Source: Fictibacillus aquaticus | Lineage (GTDB): Bacteria; Bacillota; Bacilli; Bacillales; Fictibacillaceae | Length of the DNA: 64,000 nucleotides | Reading direction: 5' to 3' | Assembly: GCF_002245695.1 (NCBI RefSeq) | Contig: NZ_NOII01000001.1 | Coordinates: 1,240,001 to 1,304,000, forward strand | Shown: positions 1 to 8,282 of the stretch, piece by piece | Layout: each line of letters starts with the position of its first letter | Numbering within the stretch: the stretch's first letter is position 1 | Program-made: the position numbers and the translations under genes | The notes under the pieces: generated by a model | Database searches by the model: none | What the model saw: only the letters and a program-made list of their open reading frames with translations | Told to the model about the DNA's origin: nothing

Positions 1-1263
1 CATCTCAATGGTTGTCGTATAAGAAACCACATTTCCCCATTTATCAGCTACTGTAAAGTGAGTGGTCTGTCCGATTTTCTTATCGTCTTTTTTCTCTTTT
101 TGGTCATAGTTAGCTGAACCGTTTTCGTATTTCCAAGGATCGCCCGCTTTTACGTCTTTGTTCATTGAATTGAGCGAAATCAGCGACTGCCGTTCTTTAA
201 TATAGTCAGGATGCAGCAAGCCTTTGACCGGCACATCTACAAATTCAGGATCACCTGCATAAACGGCGCGATCCGCATATGACAAATGCATCGCTTCTGA
301 CAGCAGATGATATTTCTCCCATGAACGGACATCGTATTGCGAGAGGTTATAGCTGTCGAGCGTCTTAAGCATCTGGAGCAGGAACACTCCTCCCGAACTT
401 GGCGGCGGCATACTGGCAATCTCGTAGCCTTGGTAATCCCCCCAGATCGGCTTGTCTGTCGTTGTCTTGTATCGTTTCAGATCATCAGCCGTCATCGAAC
501 CGCCGAAATCCTGTACGGTATCTGCCACAGCAGTTGCAATCTTACCATTATAAAAAGCCTTCTCTCCGTCTTTCTTAATTAACTTGAACGTCTTAGCAAG
601 ATCTTTCTGAACGAGAATCTCACCCTCTTTTATCGGTTCCCCATTCTTTAAAAACACATCGCCGGCAGCACTGCGCACAAGTTTGTTTTTATTGTCAGCG
701 ATCGCTTTCGCCAGAACTGAATCAATCGGGAAACCCTTGTCCGCTAACTTAATTGAAGGCTTGATCAGCTTGTCCATCGGTACCGTACCCCATTTGTCGA
801 GTGCCGCATCAAGACCTTTCAGCGTACCCGGGACACCGACGGCTTTTCCGTCAGTATGGCGCTTGTCAAACGGTATAGGGTTTCCGTGTTCATCTAAAAA
901 CATATCAGGTTTCGCTCCTGCTGGTGCCCTCTCACGGCTGTTAATGATGGACGTCTCCTTCGTTTTCGCGTCATATACCATCATAAAGCCGCCGCCTCCA
1001 ATGCCGGACATCATCGGTTCCACGACATTCAAAGCAAACTGAATCGCAACAGCCGCATCTATGGCGTTTCCGCCTTTCTTAAGCACGTCGGCCCCTATTT
1101 CAGAAGCGAGCGGATGTGCAGACGAAACCATCCCATCCTTGCCAACAGCCACCTGTGAATATTCTTTCTGCTTCTTCGCTTCCGCAGGCTGCGCCAGACT
1201 TGTCCCTGTAACGAGCGATAAACTGAAAACCAAAGCCATAATTATTCTTAATGTCTTATTCAT
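1..1263 (-). CDS. ggt: Gamma-glutamyltransferase, C-terminal part beyond the window
   Basis: Secreted enzyme that hydrolyses or transfers the gamma-glutamyl group of glutathione and poly-gamma-glutamate. The visible 421 residues open with a Sec signal peptide (MNKTLRIIMALVFSLSLVTG, then an Ala-rich cleavage region). Family motifs follow: GGNAIDAAVA near residue 45, GGGGFMM, and SMPPPSSGG in the large-subunit part. The autoprocessing site TTHFTVAD sits at residues 400-407, where the first Thr becomes the N-terminal nucleophile of the small subunit. The frame stays open to base 1, so roughly 160 residues of a usual 580 lie outside. ATG at 1263 is preceded by GGAGGAG. No partner gene is co-oriented closely; a hairpin repeat separates it from the catalase gene. 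Confidence 0.95.
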   Translation of the reverse strand, partial: MNKTLRIIMALVFSLSLVTGTSLAQPAEAKKQKEYSQVAVGKDGMVSSAHPLASEIGADVLKKGGNAIDAAVAIQFALNVVEPMMSGIGGGGFMMVYDAKTKETSIINSRERAPAGAKPDMFLDEHGNPIPFDKRHTDGKAVGVPGTLKGLDAALDKWGTVPMDKLIKPSIKLADKGFPIDSVLAKAIADNKNKLVRSAAGDVFLKNGEPIKEGEILVQKDLAKTFKLIKKDGEKAFYNGKIATAVADTVQDFGGSMTADDLKRYKTTTDKPIWGDYQGYEIASMPPPSSGGVFLLQMLKTLDSYNLSQYDVRSWEKYHLLSEAMHLSYADRAVYAGDPEFVDVPVKGLLHPDYIKERQSLISLNSMNKDVKAGDPWKYENGSANYDQKEKKDDKKIGQTTHFTVADKWGNVVSYTTTIEM

Positions 1264-1414
1264 ATGTCTCCTCCTGCCGTCAAATTTTGTCATCTTGTCT
1301 TATTTTATGAAGAGATGAAAACGAATCACAAGTTTAAATGTTTAATTGTCTGAATTTTGAATCAATACTACCATTTGGTGAATGTTCTTCTGTGAGGTTG
1401 TGCCTAAATAAAAT

Positions 1415-1483
1415 GGGGGTACGGTACCATTTGCACAATATGCTGCTATAACAGCATATAAGTGCTATGGTACCGTACCCCCC
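1415..1483. repeat. REPIN-like inverted repeat, copy 1
   Basis: Left arm GGGGGTACGGTACCAT and right arm ATGGTACCGTACCCCCC enclose a loop unrelated to those of the other copies; this loop has its own small stem (ATGCTG/CAGCAT). Total 69 bp. It lies in the 227-bp gap between ggt and the Mn catalase gene, just past the catalase stop codon. Confidence 0.9.
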
Positions 1484-1490
1484 ACAAGTA

Positions 1491-2405
1491 TTAGACCTGC
1501 TCCCTCGGAGAGATGCCTGCGTTTTGCTGCAGACGTCTTGCAATCTGCATAAAGTCTTCCTGAGAGATTCCTGGAGCAAACTCTTCAGGAATTTCCGGCA
1601 GATCTGGTATTGGGCCGCCTTTTGGCGTTCCGATAACAACCTCAAGGTCTTGACCGTTCTCAGGGTTCTGGCCATGCCAGATCCAGGCAACATCTTGATA
1701 GTATTTATCACTGAACGTGTAAAGCTTGTTGTTGATTCCCTGTGCTTCAAACTTTCTAGCTGTCTCAAATGCCGCATTGCTTAAGTTTGGAACTGGCAGC
1801 ATCTTTTTAATATCAACACCTGTCGCCATCTCGATCGCTTTGGCATATGCCAGAACGTGAACACCGCCGCGCACAAGCAAATAACCGATCATCTCGCGTG
1901 CAACGGGGTTGTCTGTCATTTCATAAACTCTCATCTTATGTGTCCGTGCACCGCACTCCAAGAAGAAGTTATGCAGTAGATCAAGCACTAAGTTCCCGCT
2001 GCTGAACACATAATCTCCTGACCAATATCTTCCCATAGAGTCAAACGGCAGCCCTGTCTGTGCAGAAGCAATAAAATGATCCGTGTTTCGCTTATCCTTT
2101 GCAGCCCCCATCGGTGCAGAGTTCACGTCACCCGGCCTTGTCGTTCCATAAATCATAAGATTGATCGTGTTCGTGACCAATTCAACGTGCCCGATTTCTT
2201 CAGCCGTAATACTTGCTACAAGATCATAGAATGGCTTAAGTTTCTTCTTTTCACGAAAATTAAAGGACTGATAAAGGTAGTTGTTCAGCGTAGACATCTC
2301 GCCAAATTTCCCCCCAAGCAAGTCCTGAACGGCAGCCGCCGCGTTCGCATCCGGATTTGTAGGCATCGGAAGCTCGATCAGCAGTTTATTGAGTCGTGTA
2401 AACAT
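1491..2405 (-). CDS. ydbD: Manganese catalase
   Basis: Non-haem dimanganese catalase that breaks down hydrogen peroxide; 304 residues from the ATG at 2405. Residues matching the known dimanganese ligands are at the same positions as in the Thermus enzyme: Glu36 (GEMST), Glu70 and His73 (EEIGHVE). Later Glu150 and His183 (RGGVHVLAYAKA) fit the remaining ligands. I chose the ATG at 2405 because AGGAGGGG lies eight bases upstream; an in-frame extension to 2423 would swallow the ribosome binding site. The closest Bacillus subtilis relative appears to be YdbD rather than the shorter coat protein CotJC. Hairpin repeats lie on both sides of the gene. Confidence 0.93.
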   Translation of the reverse strand: MFTRLNKLLIELPMPTNPDANAAAAVQDLLGGKFGEMSTLNNYLYQSFNFREKKKLKPFYDLVASITAEEIGHVELVTNTINLMIYGTTRPGDVNSAPMGAAKDKRNTDHFIASAQTGLPFDSMGRYWSGDYVFSSGNLVLDLLHNFFLECGARTHKMRVYEMTDNPVAREMIGYLLVRGGVHVLAYAKAIEMATGVDIKKMLPVPNLSNAAFETARKFEAQGINNKLYTFSDKYYQDVAWIWHGQNPENGQDLEVVIGTPKGGPIPDLPEIPEEFAPGISQEDFMQIARRLQQNAGISPREQV

Positions 2406-2478
2406 GCCTTCCCCTCCTGTCACAGCTGTACGTTAAGTTGTATGTAAAATGAGGCATGTACTATTCATAAAAATTGTC

Positions 2479-2545
2479 GGGGGTACGGTACTCTTTCTCA
2501 CGAGCAGCAGATTCATGCTGTGAAAAAGAAAGAGCACCGTACCCC
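2479..2545. repeat. REPIN-like inverted repeat, copy 2 (variant stem)
   Basis: Arms GGGGGTACGGTACTCTTTCT and AGAAAGAGCACCGTACCCC. The inner stem differs from the other copies (ACTCTTTCT instead of ACCATTT) yet both arms changed together, so pairing is kept. Size 67 bp, upstream of both the catalase gene and the GntR operon. Confidence 0.88.
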
Positions 2546-2597
2546 ATAAATTTATCCAAAATTAGCTATTCCATATTTAGGAATGTCATATTATAAT

Positions 2598-2624
2598 AAC
2601 TGTATTAAGTTTAATAATACAGTT
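2598..2624. promoter_or_regulatory. Perfect inverted repeat, probable GntR autoregulatory operator
   Basis: AACTGTATTA, seven bases, then TAATACAGTT: a perfect 10-bp inverted repeat ending 20 bp before the start codon of the GntR-type gene. YtrA-family repressors bind such palindromes at their own promoters, so this is the likely operator; binding is inferred, not shown. Confidence 0.7.
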
Positions 2625-2644
2625 AATACGGATTGGAGGGGCTT

Positions 2645-3034
2645 ATGTTTGATCTTGACTTGAGGAGCCGGAAGCCGATTTATGAACAGCTAGTCGATAA
2701 GATGAAGGAACTTATTATCACCGATATATTAAAGAGCGATGAACAGCTGCCTTCTGTCAGAACTCTCGCGCAGCAGCTTACCATTAATCCGAACACGATA
2801 CAGCGGGCGTACAGGGAACTTGAAGCAGAAGGCTACATTTATTCGATAAAAGGAAAAGGAAGCTTTGTCAGTCCTGCCTCGGTGAAAGCTACATCAGAAA
2901 AACTGAACAAAGTAAAAGAAGAACTGGTAAAGCTTTTGTCAGAGGCGATGTATCTTGGTATGACGATGGAGCAGCTGCAGCAGATGCTCTCTGAAATTGA
3001 AGAAGCGGTAAAAGGGGGAAGCAACGATGATTGA
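2645..3034 (+). CDS. GntR family transcriptional regulator, YtrA subfamily
   Basis: Short (129 residues) DNA-binding repressor with an N-terminal winged helix-turn-helix (IYEQLVDKMKELIITDIL, then QLPSVRTLAQQLTINPNTIQ) and a small C-terminal helical dimerisation segment. This size and the ABC transporter behind it are typical of the YtrA subfamily, which controls cell-envelope-stress ABC exporters. ATG at 2645 follows GGAGGGG; a TTG at 2633 lies upstream of the ribosome binding site and is rejected. It overlaps the next gene by 8 bp, so the three genes 2645-5868 form one operon. Confidence 0.92.
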   Translation: MFDLDLRSRKPIYEQLVDKMKELIITDILKSDEQLPSVRTLAQQLTINPNTIQRAYRELEAEGYIYSIKGKGSFVSPASVKATSEKLNKVKEELVKLLSEAMYLGMTMEQLQQMLSEIEEAVKGGSNDD

Positions 3035-3926
3035 TGTTAAAAACATACACAAACAATTTGACAGGCAGGCGATCTTAAACGGCGTCTCACTATCTGTAAA
3101 AAAAGGATCCATTTATGGACTGCTCGGCTCCAATGGCGCGGGCAAAACAACCCTCCTTAATACAATATCCGGGGTTTACCGGCAGGATAAAGGTAATGTT
3201 TTTATTGATCAGCAGCCGGTTTTTGAAAACCTTGAGATTAAAGAAAAAATGGTTTTCATTCCTGACACGCTTTACTTTTTTCCGCAATACACGATCGATC
3301 AGACAGCTTCTTTTTATAAGAATATGTATTCCGGCTGGAATGAGGAGCGTTATGTTGCACTTCGCGAAGTGTTTGGAATCGATACGTCCAAGAAAATTCA
3401 CAAGCTCTCAAAAGGGATGCAGCGCCAGGTATCCTTCTGGCTCTCGCTGTCTGCCATGCCGGATATCCTTATCCTTGATGAGCCTTTCGACGGCCTTGAT
3501 CCTGTGATGCGGAAGAAAATTAAAAACCTGCTCGTACAAGATGTAGCCGAACGAGAGATGACGATCATGATTTCTTCTCACAATCTGCGAGAAGTAGAAG
3601 ATTTGTGCGATCATATCGGGATTTTACATAAAGGAAACCTGCTTCTGGAAAAGGATATCGATGACTTAAAATCTGATGTTCATAAAGTGCAGCTCGCCTT
3701 CAAACACGACACGCCATCTTCGCTCTTCAGCAGCATGCAGCTGCTGTATAAAGAAGAACGCGGCAGTGTCACGCTTGCTATCGTCCGCGGAGATTATGAC
3801 GAAGTTACGGCTCATTTCCAAAACTATGACCCTGTCATTTATGACATCCTTCCTCTGACACTTGAGGAAATCTTTATATACGAAATGGGGGACGCGGGCT
3901 ATGCGATCAAGAACATCCTTGTTTAA
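3027..3926 (+). CDS. ABC transporter ATP-binding protein (exporter type)
   Basis: Cytoplasmic ATPase of an ABC-2 type transporter, 299 residues. Walker A GSNGAGKTT lies at residues 35-42, signature LSKGMQRQ near 127-134 and Walker B ILILDEPFDGLDP near 147-159, followed by an H-loop (ISSHNLREVEDLCDHIGIL). The signature has LSKG in place of LSGG, common in antibiotic or bacitracin-type exporters. It starts inside the regulator gene and its 3' end overlaps the permease start by 26 bp, indicating translational coupling. Substrate unknown; YtrB-like relatives respond to lipid II-targeting peptides. Confidence 0.92.
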   Translation: MIDVKNIHKQFDRQAILNGVSLSVKKGSIYGLLGSNGAGKTTLLNTISGVYRQDKGNVFIDQQPVFENLEIKEKMVFIPDTLYFFPQYTIDQTASFYKNMYSGWNEERYVALREVFGIDTSKKIHKLSKGMQRQVSFWLSLSAMPDILILDEPFDGLDPVMRKKIKNLLVQDVAEREMTIMISSHNLREVEDLCDHIGILHKGNLLLEKDIDDLKSDVHKVQLAFKHDTPSSLFSSMQLLYKEERGSVTLAIVRGDYDEVTAHFQNYDPVIYDILPLTLEEIFIYEMGDAGYAIKNILV

Positions 3927-5868
3927 CAGAGAGATATTTGTCCAGACATTCCGCTCTGCGGGTTGGATCAGCATCGTCTACCTAGTCGCGCTCCTGTTCG
4001 CCCTTCCTCTGCGGATAGCGATGGATATGACGGATGGCAATGCGATCGATTATTATAAGCCGTTTATCACACTCTTTAACTATCATTCGGAAATTCAGAT
4101 GCTGTTCATGTTTGGTGTGCCGATACTGCTCGCCCTAGTACTATTCCGCTATTTGAATAGCAAGCAATCATCTGTATTTATACACAGCCTGCCGATCAAG
4201 CGGCCTGCATTGCTTCACCACTTCACGGCAGCAGGAATTCTATTTTTATTAGCACCTGTTTTCATTACATCAGTTATCCTGTTGATCATGCACGCTGCCT
4301 CAAATGCAGAGTCACTCTTCAGCATCACAGACGTTTTTCAATGGGCCGGTCAAACCTTGCTTTTTAGCTTGTTAACTTTTGTTCTATCTATCTTTGTCGG
4401 AATGCTGACAGGAATGACTGCAGTTCAAGGTGTCTTAACGGTCATCATGCTGCTGTTTCCATACGGCATCAGCATCCTCGTTATGGTCAATTTGTCGTAC
4501 TTTTTAAATGGTTTTGCCAATCTTTTTTATATGGATCGTAATTTAGAGATATTGTCACCTGTATTGACTGCTCCAGTGCTGTTAGATGGTATGTTAAGCA
4601 AGCTTCAGGTACTGTCTTACATTGTTCTCATCGCGCTTCTGTATACTGGTTCCATCTTTCTCTATCAAAAAAGAAGAATCGAATCTGTTTCACAAGCAAT
4701 CAGCATAAGAGGTCTGCAGCCAGTCTTCATTTACGGTGTTACCTTCTGCACGATGCTATTTGCCGGATTATATTATGGAGAAACACAAAACAGCACTAGC
4801 TGGATTATTTTTGGCTATATCGCAGGATCTATGCTCGGTTATCTCATCGCAACGATGATCGTTGAAAAAACTTGGCGTGTTGCCGGCAAATGGAAAGGAT
4901 TTGTTGTATACGCTGCAAGTGCAGCCGCTTTACTTTTCCTTATCCAGCTGGATTTGACCGGATACGAAAAAGCTGTACCTGCTGAACAAGACATTCAAAG
5001 TGTTTATGTACTAGACAACTATTATGAATTCTCGGCTCCCGAAGATCAGATTCCTTATAAGAAAAAACTATATTCCAAACAAAATATCCAGTCTGTCCGT
5101 GCTCTTCATCAGCAGATTATCAGTAACCAAGAAGGCAAGATCACCGCTGGGCATGATACGATATTTATCGCTTACAAACTGAAAGACGGAGAACATTTAG
5201 TACGTGAATACAACATTCGATCCAGAGAAACATTCAAAAATGAGCTGCGCCCGATATTTGAGTCAGACGAATATAAAAAAGCCACAAATCCCATAGCTGC
5301 CTTAGACAGCAAGGTGGTGGACAAAATAAAGATTTTTTCCAACGGACCATTAAATAAATCAGTAACGCTGGCCGATCCAAAAGATATTACAGAGTTCACG
5401 GAGATTGCACAGCGCGAACTATTAAATGAAAGCTATGAAATGATGACTGAAAATCAGCCAGTCTTTTCAGGAATTGAATTTCTCACGTCCGATAACAACA
5501 CTCATTATATGGACTACAAAACATCCTATAAAACGATAGAAAAATGGCTGACAAATAAAGGGGAAATTAAAAACGCACGCATCATGCCTGATGATCTTTC
5601 TCATGCGATTGTTTTCAAGCAAGAGGACCAAGATTTAAAGGAAGAAGAGGACGGCATGATTGACGTCAAGAAACTGAACAAACTAGTCGAACAAGGCAAA
5701 GCATTGCGGGTTGAGGATAAAAAGCAGCTCGATGCCATTCTTCGTGTGAACGGTTCAGGGGATTCTGACCAATCTTATCTTGTCGCGTTGTTTTATCAAG
5801 AGCAAAAGTTCCCTGACATCGGACGCATTGACTTCAACTATGCACCAGGTTTTATGAAAGATTTCTAA
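3901..5868 (+). CDS. ABC transporter permease, YtrC/D-like
   Basis: Membrane partner of the preceding ATPase, 655 residues. The N-terminal half has several hydrophobic spans (around residues 20-40, 65-85, 110-135, 150-200, 240-260 and 275-360), then a soluble, charged C-terminal region of about 280 residues (from VPAEQDIQSVYVLDNYYEF) that probably lies outside the membrane. Start ATG at 3901 has GGGGGAC at a suitable distance; an open frame extends back to 3862 but has no ribosome binding site. The long soluble tail is unusual for simple ABC-2 permeases and may sense or handle the substrate. Confidence 0.85.
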   Translation: MRSRTSLFNREIFVQTFRSAGWISIVYLVALLFALPLRIAMDMTDGNAIDYYKPFITLFNYHSEIQMLFMFGVPILLALVLFRYLNSKQSSVFIHSLPIKRPALLHHFTAAGILFLLAPVFITSVILLIMHAASNAESLFSITDVFQWAGQTLLFSLLTFVLSIFVGMLTGMTAVQGVLTVIMLLFPYGISILVMVNLSYFLNGFANLFYMDRNLEILSPVLTAPVLLDGMLSKLQVLSYIVLIALLYTGSIFLYQKRRIESVSQAISIRGLQPVFIYGVTFCTMLFAGLYYGETQNSTSWIIFGYIAGSMLGYLIATMIVEKTWRVAGKWKGFVVYAASAAALLFLIQLDLTGYEKAVPAEQDIQSVYVLDNYYEFSAPEDQIPYKKKLYSKQNIQSVRALHQQIISNQEGKITAGHDTIFIAYKLKDGEHLVREYNIRSRETFKNELRPIFESDEYKKATNPIAALDSKVVDKIKIFSNGPLNKSVTLADPKDITEFTEIAQRELLNESYEMMTENQPVFSGIEFLTSDNNTHYMDYKTSYKTIEKWLTNKGEIKNARIMPDDLSHAIVFKQEDQDLKEEEDGMIDVKKLNKLVEQGKALRVEDKKQLDAILRVNGSGDSDQSYLVALFYQEQKFPDIGRIDFNYAPGFMKDF

Positions 5869-5895
5869 AGAAAAAGATATAATAGCTATAAAAAT

Positions 5896-5917
5896 AAGCC
5901 CGCGGATTTGCGGGCTT
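5896..5917. terminator. Bidirectional terminator
   Basis: Stem AAGCCCGC/GCGGGCTT followed by a T-rich tail, between the convergent ABC permease and msrA genes. Confidence 0.85.
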
Positions 5918-5921
5918 TTCC

Positions 5922-6449
5922 TTATTTCCAATTTTCATTAATGAACGTATCGCGTCCTGACTCGACCCGCTCTTTTTTGTACGCTTCAGGATTCTTTTTA
6001 TAAAAGCCTTGATGCTCTTCTTCTGCTTCATAAAACTCTGCTGCTGGCAAAATGTCCGTTACGATTGGATCCTTGAAACGGCCGCTCTCTGCGACACGCT
6101 GTTTTGAAAGCTCAGCAAGCTCTCTTTGCTTTTCATTATGATAAAAAATAGCCGTCCGGTACTGTGTTCCACGGTCGATAAACTGTCCGCCATCATCTGT
6201 CGGATCAATCTGCGGCCAATATAAGTCGAGCAGCTTTTCATAAGGAAACTGGTCAGGATCGAACGTGATCTGCACTACTTCCCTGTGGCCGGTCGTTCCT
6301 GTTTTGATTTCTTTATATGTCGGGTTCTTCAATTCGCCGCCCATATAGCCGGACACTATTTTCTCAATGCCTGGCAGTTCATCGAACGGCTTCACCATGC
6401 ACCAGAAGCAGCCTCCTGCAAACGTGGCGAGTTCATTTCTTCCACTCAT
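5922..6449 (-). CDS. msrA: Peptide methionine sulfoxide reductase MsrA
   Basis: Reduces the S-epimer of methionine sulfoxide in proteins; 175 residues. The active site GGCFWC is at residues 12-17 with catalytic Cys14, followed by family motifs GYMGGE, TGHREVVQITFDP and QYRTAIFYHN. No further Cys occurs in the tail, so recycling must differ from MsrA forms that use a C-terminal resolving pair; Cys17 could serve. The ATG at 6449 is chosen because AAGGAG lies eight bases upstream; a GTG at 6458 overlaps that site. No msrB is adjacent. Confidence 0.95.
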   Translation of the reverse strand: MSGRNELATFAGGCFWCMVKPFDELPGIEKIVSGYMGGELKNPTYKEIKTGTTGHREVVQITFDPDQFPYEKLLDLYWPQIDPTDDGGQFIDRGTQYRTAIFYHNEKQRELAELSKQRVAESGRFKDPIVTDILPAAEFYEAEEEHQGFYKKNPEAYKKERVESGRDTFINENWK

Positions 6450-6507
6450 CTCTCTCACTCCTTCAATCTCTTATTATTGAAGGTATCAGATTGATTCTAA
6501 AAACACA

Positions 6508-6530
6508 AAAAGGGAGCTCATCACTCCCAC
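6508..6530 (-). terminator. Terminator overlapping the stop codon
   Basis: Stem GGGAG/CTCCC followed on the minus strand by TTTTTG; it includes the TGA of the small gene ending at 6521. Confidence 0.6.
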
Positions 6531-6910
6531 TCGACGGTCTGATCTTTTTTCACCCAGAAGCGGACAATTTCGAGTTCATCCAAAGCCTCTTTTAAAGAAG
6601 CAGCCCGCTCTCTAAGGAACGGCGTATCCGGGTTGGCAAGCACAAGTGTCCTGCCTGGTGCTTTATCATACTTTTTCAGCAGCCTCATGACTTGGCAGCT
6701 AAAATCCGTTTCAAGCTTGAACTTCCCGGCTTCATTTCCTTCCGCTTCTATAATAAGTGTATGAAACTCATTTGCCGCGATCACATCTGCTTCGTTGCTT
6801 TTATTCAGCCTGTTCACATGATACCGTTCTTTTTGCAGATAAAACGTTACCGCATCAATCACTTCTTCTTTGCTCATGATTAGTGACTCTGCTGTATTGC
6901 TTGTATTCAA
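6521..6910 (-). CDS. Conserved hypothetical protein, 129 aa
   Basis: Not assigned to a named family. Starts at a TTG (6910) six bases after GGAGGG; the internal ATG lacks a ribosome binding site. The order EADVIAA, then LIIEAEGNEAGK, then a helix and LVLANPD loosely recalls the alpha-beta core and acidic D-E-x-E/K pattern of restriction-endonuclease-like folds, but I cannot establish this by eye. It lies between msrA and a PfpI-family gene, each with its own terminator, so it is probably transcribed alone. Confidence 0.75.
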   Translation of the reverse strand: MNTSNTAESLIMSKEEVIDAVTFYLQKERYHVNRLNKSNEADVIAANEFHTLIIEAEGNEAGKFKLETDFSCQVMRLLKKYDKAPGRTLVLANPDTPFLRERAASLKEALDELEIVRFWVKKDQTVEWE

Positions 6911-6985
6911 AAAGCACCCTCCTTTTCACACACATCTTTTTAAAATCTTCGCATTCGTTTACATTCAAAGAGGGGTAAATAACGC

Positions 6986-7013
6986 AAAAAGAGGCGAAAT
7001 ACGCCCCTTTTTT
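6986..7013 (-). terminator. Terminator
   Basis: On the minus strand AAAAAAGGGGCG, loop, CGCCTCTTTTTG; it ends the PfpI-family gene at 7038. Confidence 0.8.
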
Positions 7014-7037
7014 ACTAAACCCGTATTCTACGAGGCG

Positions 7038-7553
7038 CTATTTTCCTAGTGTATTGAGTGATTCCTTAATGAATGCCGGGATGTCCTCAGGCTGGCGGCT
7101 TGTGACAAGATTGCCGCCGCAGACGACTACTTCCTTGTCCTCGACTGTCGCTCCAGCATTTTTCAAGTCAACGTGAATGGATTTGTATCCTGTAACCTTT
7201 CTGCCGTTAAGCACTTCCGCCGTGATAAGCAGTTGCGGTCCGTGGCAAATAGCAAAGATTGGTTTCCCGCTGTCAGCAAAACTTTTGGCAAACTGAACAA
7301 AACGATCATCCCCTCTCAGAAGATCAGGAGAGAAGCCGCCAGGGATAAAGAGTGCATCATAGTCTTCAGGTGATACTTCATCGATGCCTTTATCAGCCGT
7401 TAATACTTCTTCCTTTTGCTTTCCTTGAAGCGATTTTCCTTTTTCCGATCCGATGACCGTTACCTCGTGTCCTGCTTCCTCAAATGCTTTTGCAGGTTCT
7501 GTGTACTCCACGTCTTCAAACATGCTGTCTAAAACAGTTGCAATTTTCGCCAT
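7038..7553 (-). CDS. DJ-1/PfpI family protein (YfkM/YraA-like)
   Basis: Type 1 glutamine-amidotransferase-like fold of the DJ-1/PfpI superfamily, 171 residues. Members are general stress proteins linked to protein or nucleotide deglycation. The nucleophile elbow AICHGPQLL places Cys103-His104, preceded by FIPGGFSPDLLR (residues 70-80). The ATG at 7553 follows GAGGAG by eight bases; the upstream in-frame start at 7562 lies inside that site. A second, more divergent member of the superfamily is at 8625-9290. Confidence 0.9.
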   Translation of the reverse strand: MAKIATVLDSMFEDVEYTEPAKAFEEAGHEVTVIGSEKGKSLQGKQKEEVLTADKGIDEVSPEDYDALFIPGGFSPDLLRGDDRFVQFAKSFADSGKPIFAICHGPQLLITAEVLNGRKVTGYKSIHVDLKNAGATVEDKEVVVCGGNLVTSRQPEDIPAFIKESLNTLGK

Positions 7554-7621
7554 GCTCCACACTCCTCTTTAATTTTGTCTACTCCTTATAATTTGCCGAA
7601 GACCCTGCTTATTAAACATTG

Positions 7622-7650
7622 TTGCAGCTTTCGCATTTTTTGCATAAAAT
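7622..7650 (+). promoter_or_regulatory. Sigma-A-like promoter
   Basis: TTGCAG, 17 bp, TAAAAT. Transcription would start a few bases before the ribosome binding site of the small gene at 7671, giving a very short leader. Confidence 0.5.
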
Positions 7651-7670
7651 ATGGTAAAGGAGTGATATCT

Positions 7671-7925
7671 ATGGCGAAAAGCAAAGCAAAGAAACAACGA
7701 GAAAAGTCGGTACGTGAAGGAAAGCGCAGCCCAGCATCAGGACGCAGTATTTATGCGATTGCAGACTTGCGTACAAGGAGAACAAAAACGAAGCAGGAGA
7801 AATTGCAGCAAAACAAACATAAAGGACGATCACACCAATCTTACGAAGATGGCGGATCGTCCTTTTATCATGTTAAATGCCTGCGCCGAAGTTTGCACTA
7901 TCGGATACTGAAGTTGGCCGGCTGA
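7671..7925 (+). CDS. Small basic protein, 84 aa, running through a hairpin
   Basis: Lys/Arg-rich small protein (MAKSKAKKQREKSVREGKRS, then SIYAIADLRTRRTKTKQEK) similar in style to short basic proteins of Bacillus whose function is unknown. AAAGGAGTG lies nine bases before the ATG. The frame does not stop after the basic part: it reads through an 11-bp inverted repeat (7821-7865) and ends at 7925, 53 bp inside the convergent gene. The hydrophilic part ends near residue 60; the tail has a different composition. Either the stop codon was lost or the tail is genuine. Confidence 0.7.
   Translation: MAKSKAKKQREKSVREGKRSPASGRSIYAIADLRTRRTKTKQEKLQQNKHKGRSHQSYEDGGSSFYHVKCLRRSLHYRILKLAG
7821..7865. 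terminator. Inverted repeat, probable terminator
   Basis: AAAGGACGATC and GATCGTCCTTT, 11 bp perfect arms, followed by TTAT. It sits inside the small + strand frame and just downstream of the convergent DUF2500 gene, which it would also terminate. Confidence 0.65.
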
Positions 7926-8277
7926 AGCTTTTATAGCGTGTTCCTTGAAAAGTCAGTTCCCCCTTGTCGCCTTCAGCCAGCAGTCCGTACTCGTTCCCCG
8001 ATAATGGGAACTCGACTCTGTCACCGCTTTTCACTTCAAATGTGCAAAAATAATTTGTGCTCGCTGATGTATCACCAGCTCCCCCGCTAACATTTTGCCT
8101 CTTGGAAACAACAATCGCATCGACTGTCAGGGCAGGCTTTTTATTATTGCTGCTCCACTCCATGATTCCTTTGATGATAGCAATAAAAAACAATCCAAAG
8201 ATTATTGTAGCTACCAAGATGAAAAGCACGAAAAACACAATAAAAAATGCAGGCATATCTTCAAAAAACATCTCCAT
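7873..8277 (-). CDS. DUF2500 family membrane protein
   Basis: 134 residues with one N-terminal membrane span (FIVFFVLFILVATIIFGLFF, residues 12-31) and a beta-rich cytoplasmic or external domain with the family pattern TVDAIVVSKRQNVSGG and FCTFEVKSGDRVEFPLSGNE. The stop of the upstream gene (8283) is only 5 bp from this start, so the two are probably cotranscribed. Function unknown. Confidence 0.85.
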   Translation of the reverse strand: MEMFFEDMPAFFIVFFVLFILVATIIFGLFFIAIIKGIMEWSSNNKKPALTVDAIVVSKRQNVSGGAGDTSASTNYFCTFEVKSGDRVEFPLSGNEYGLLAEGDKGELTFQGTRYKSFSRPTSVSDSANFGAGI

Positions 8278-8282
8278 AGCGC

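Noticed and set aside
1334-1784. Open frames on both strands over the Mn catalase 3' region
   Set aside because: They overlap the catalase in other frames, lack ribosome binding sites and show no protein-like composition.
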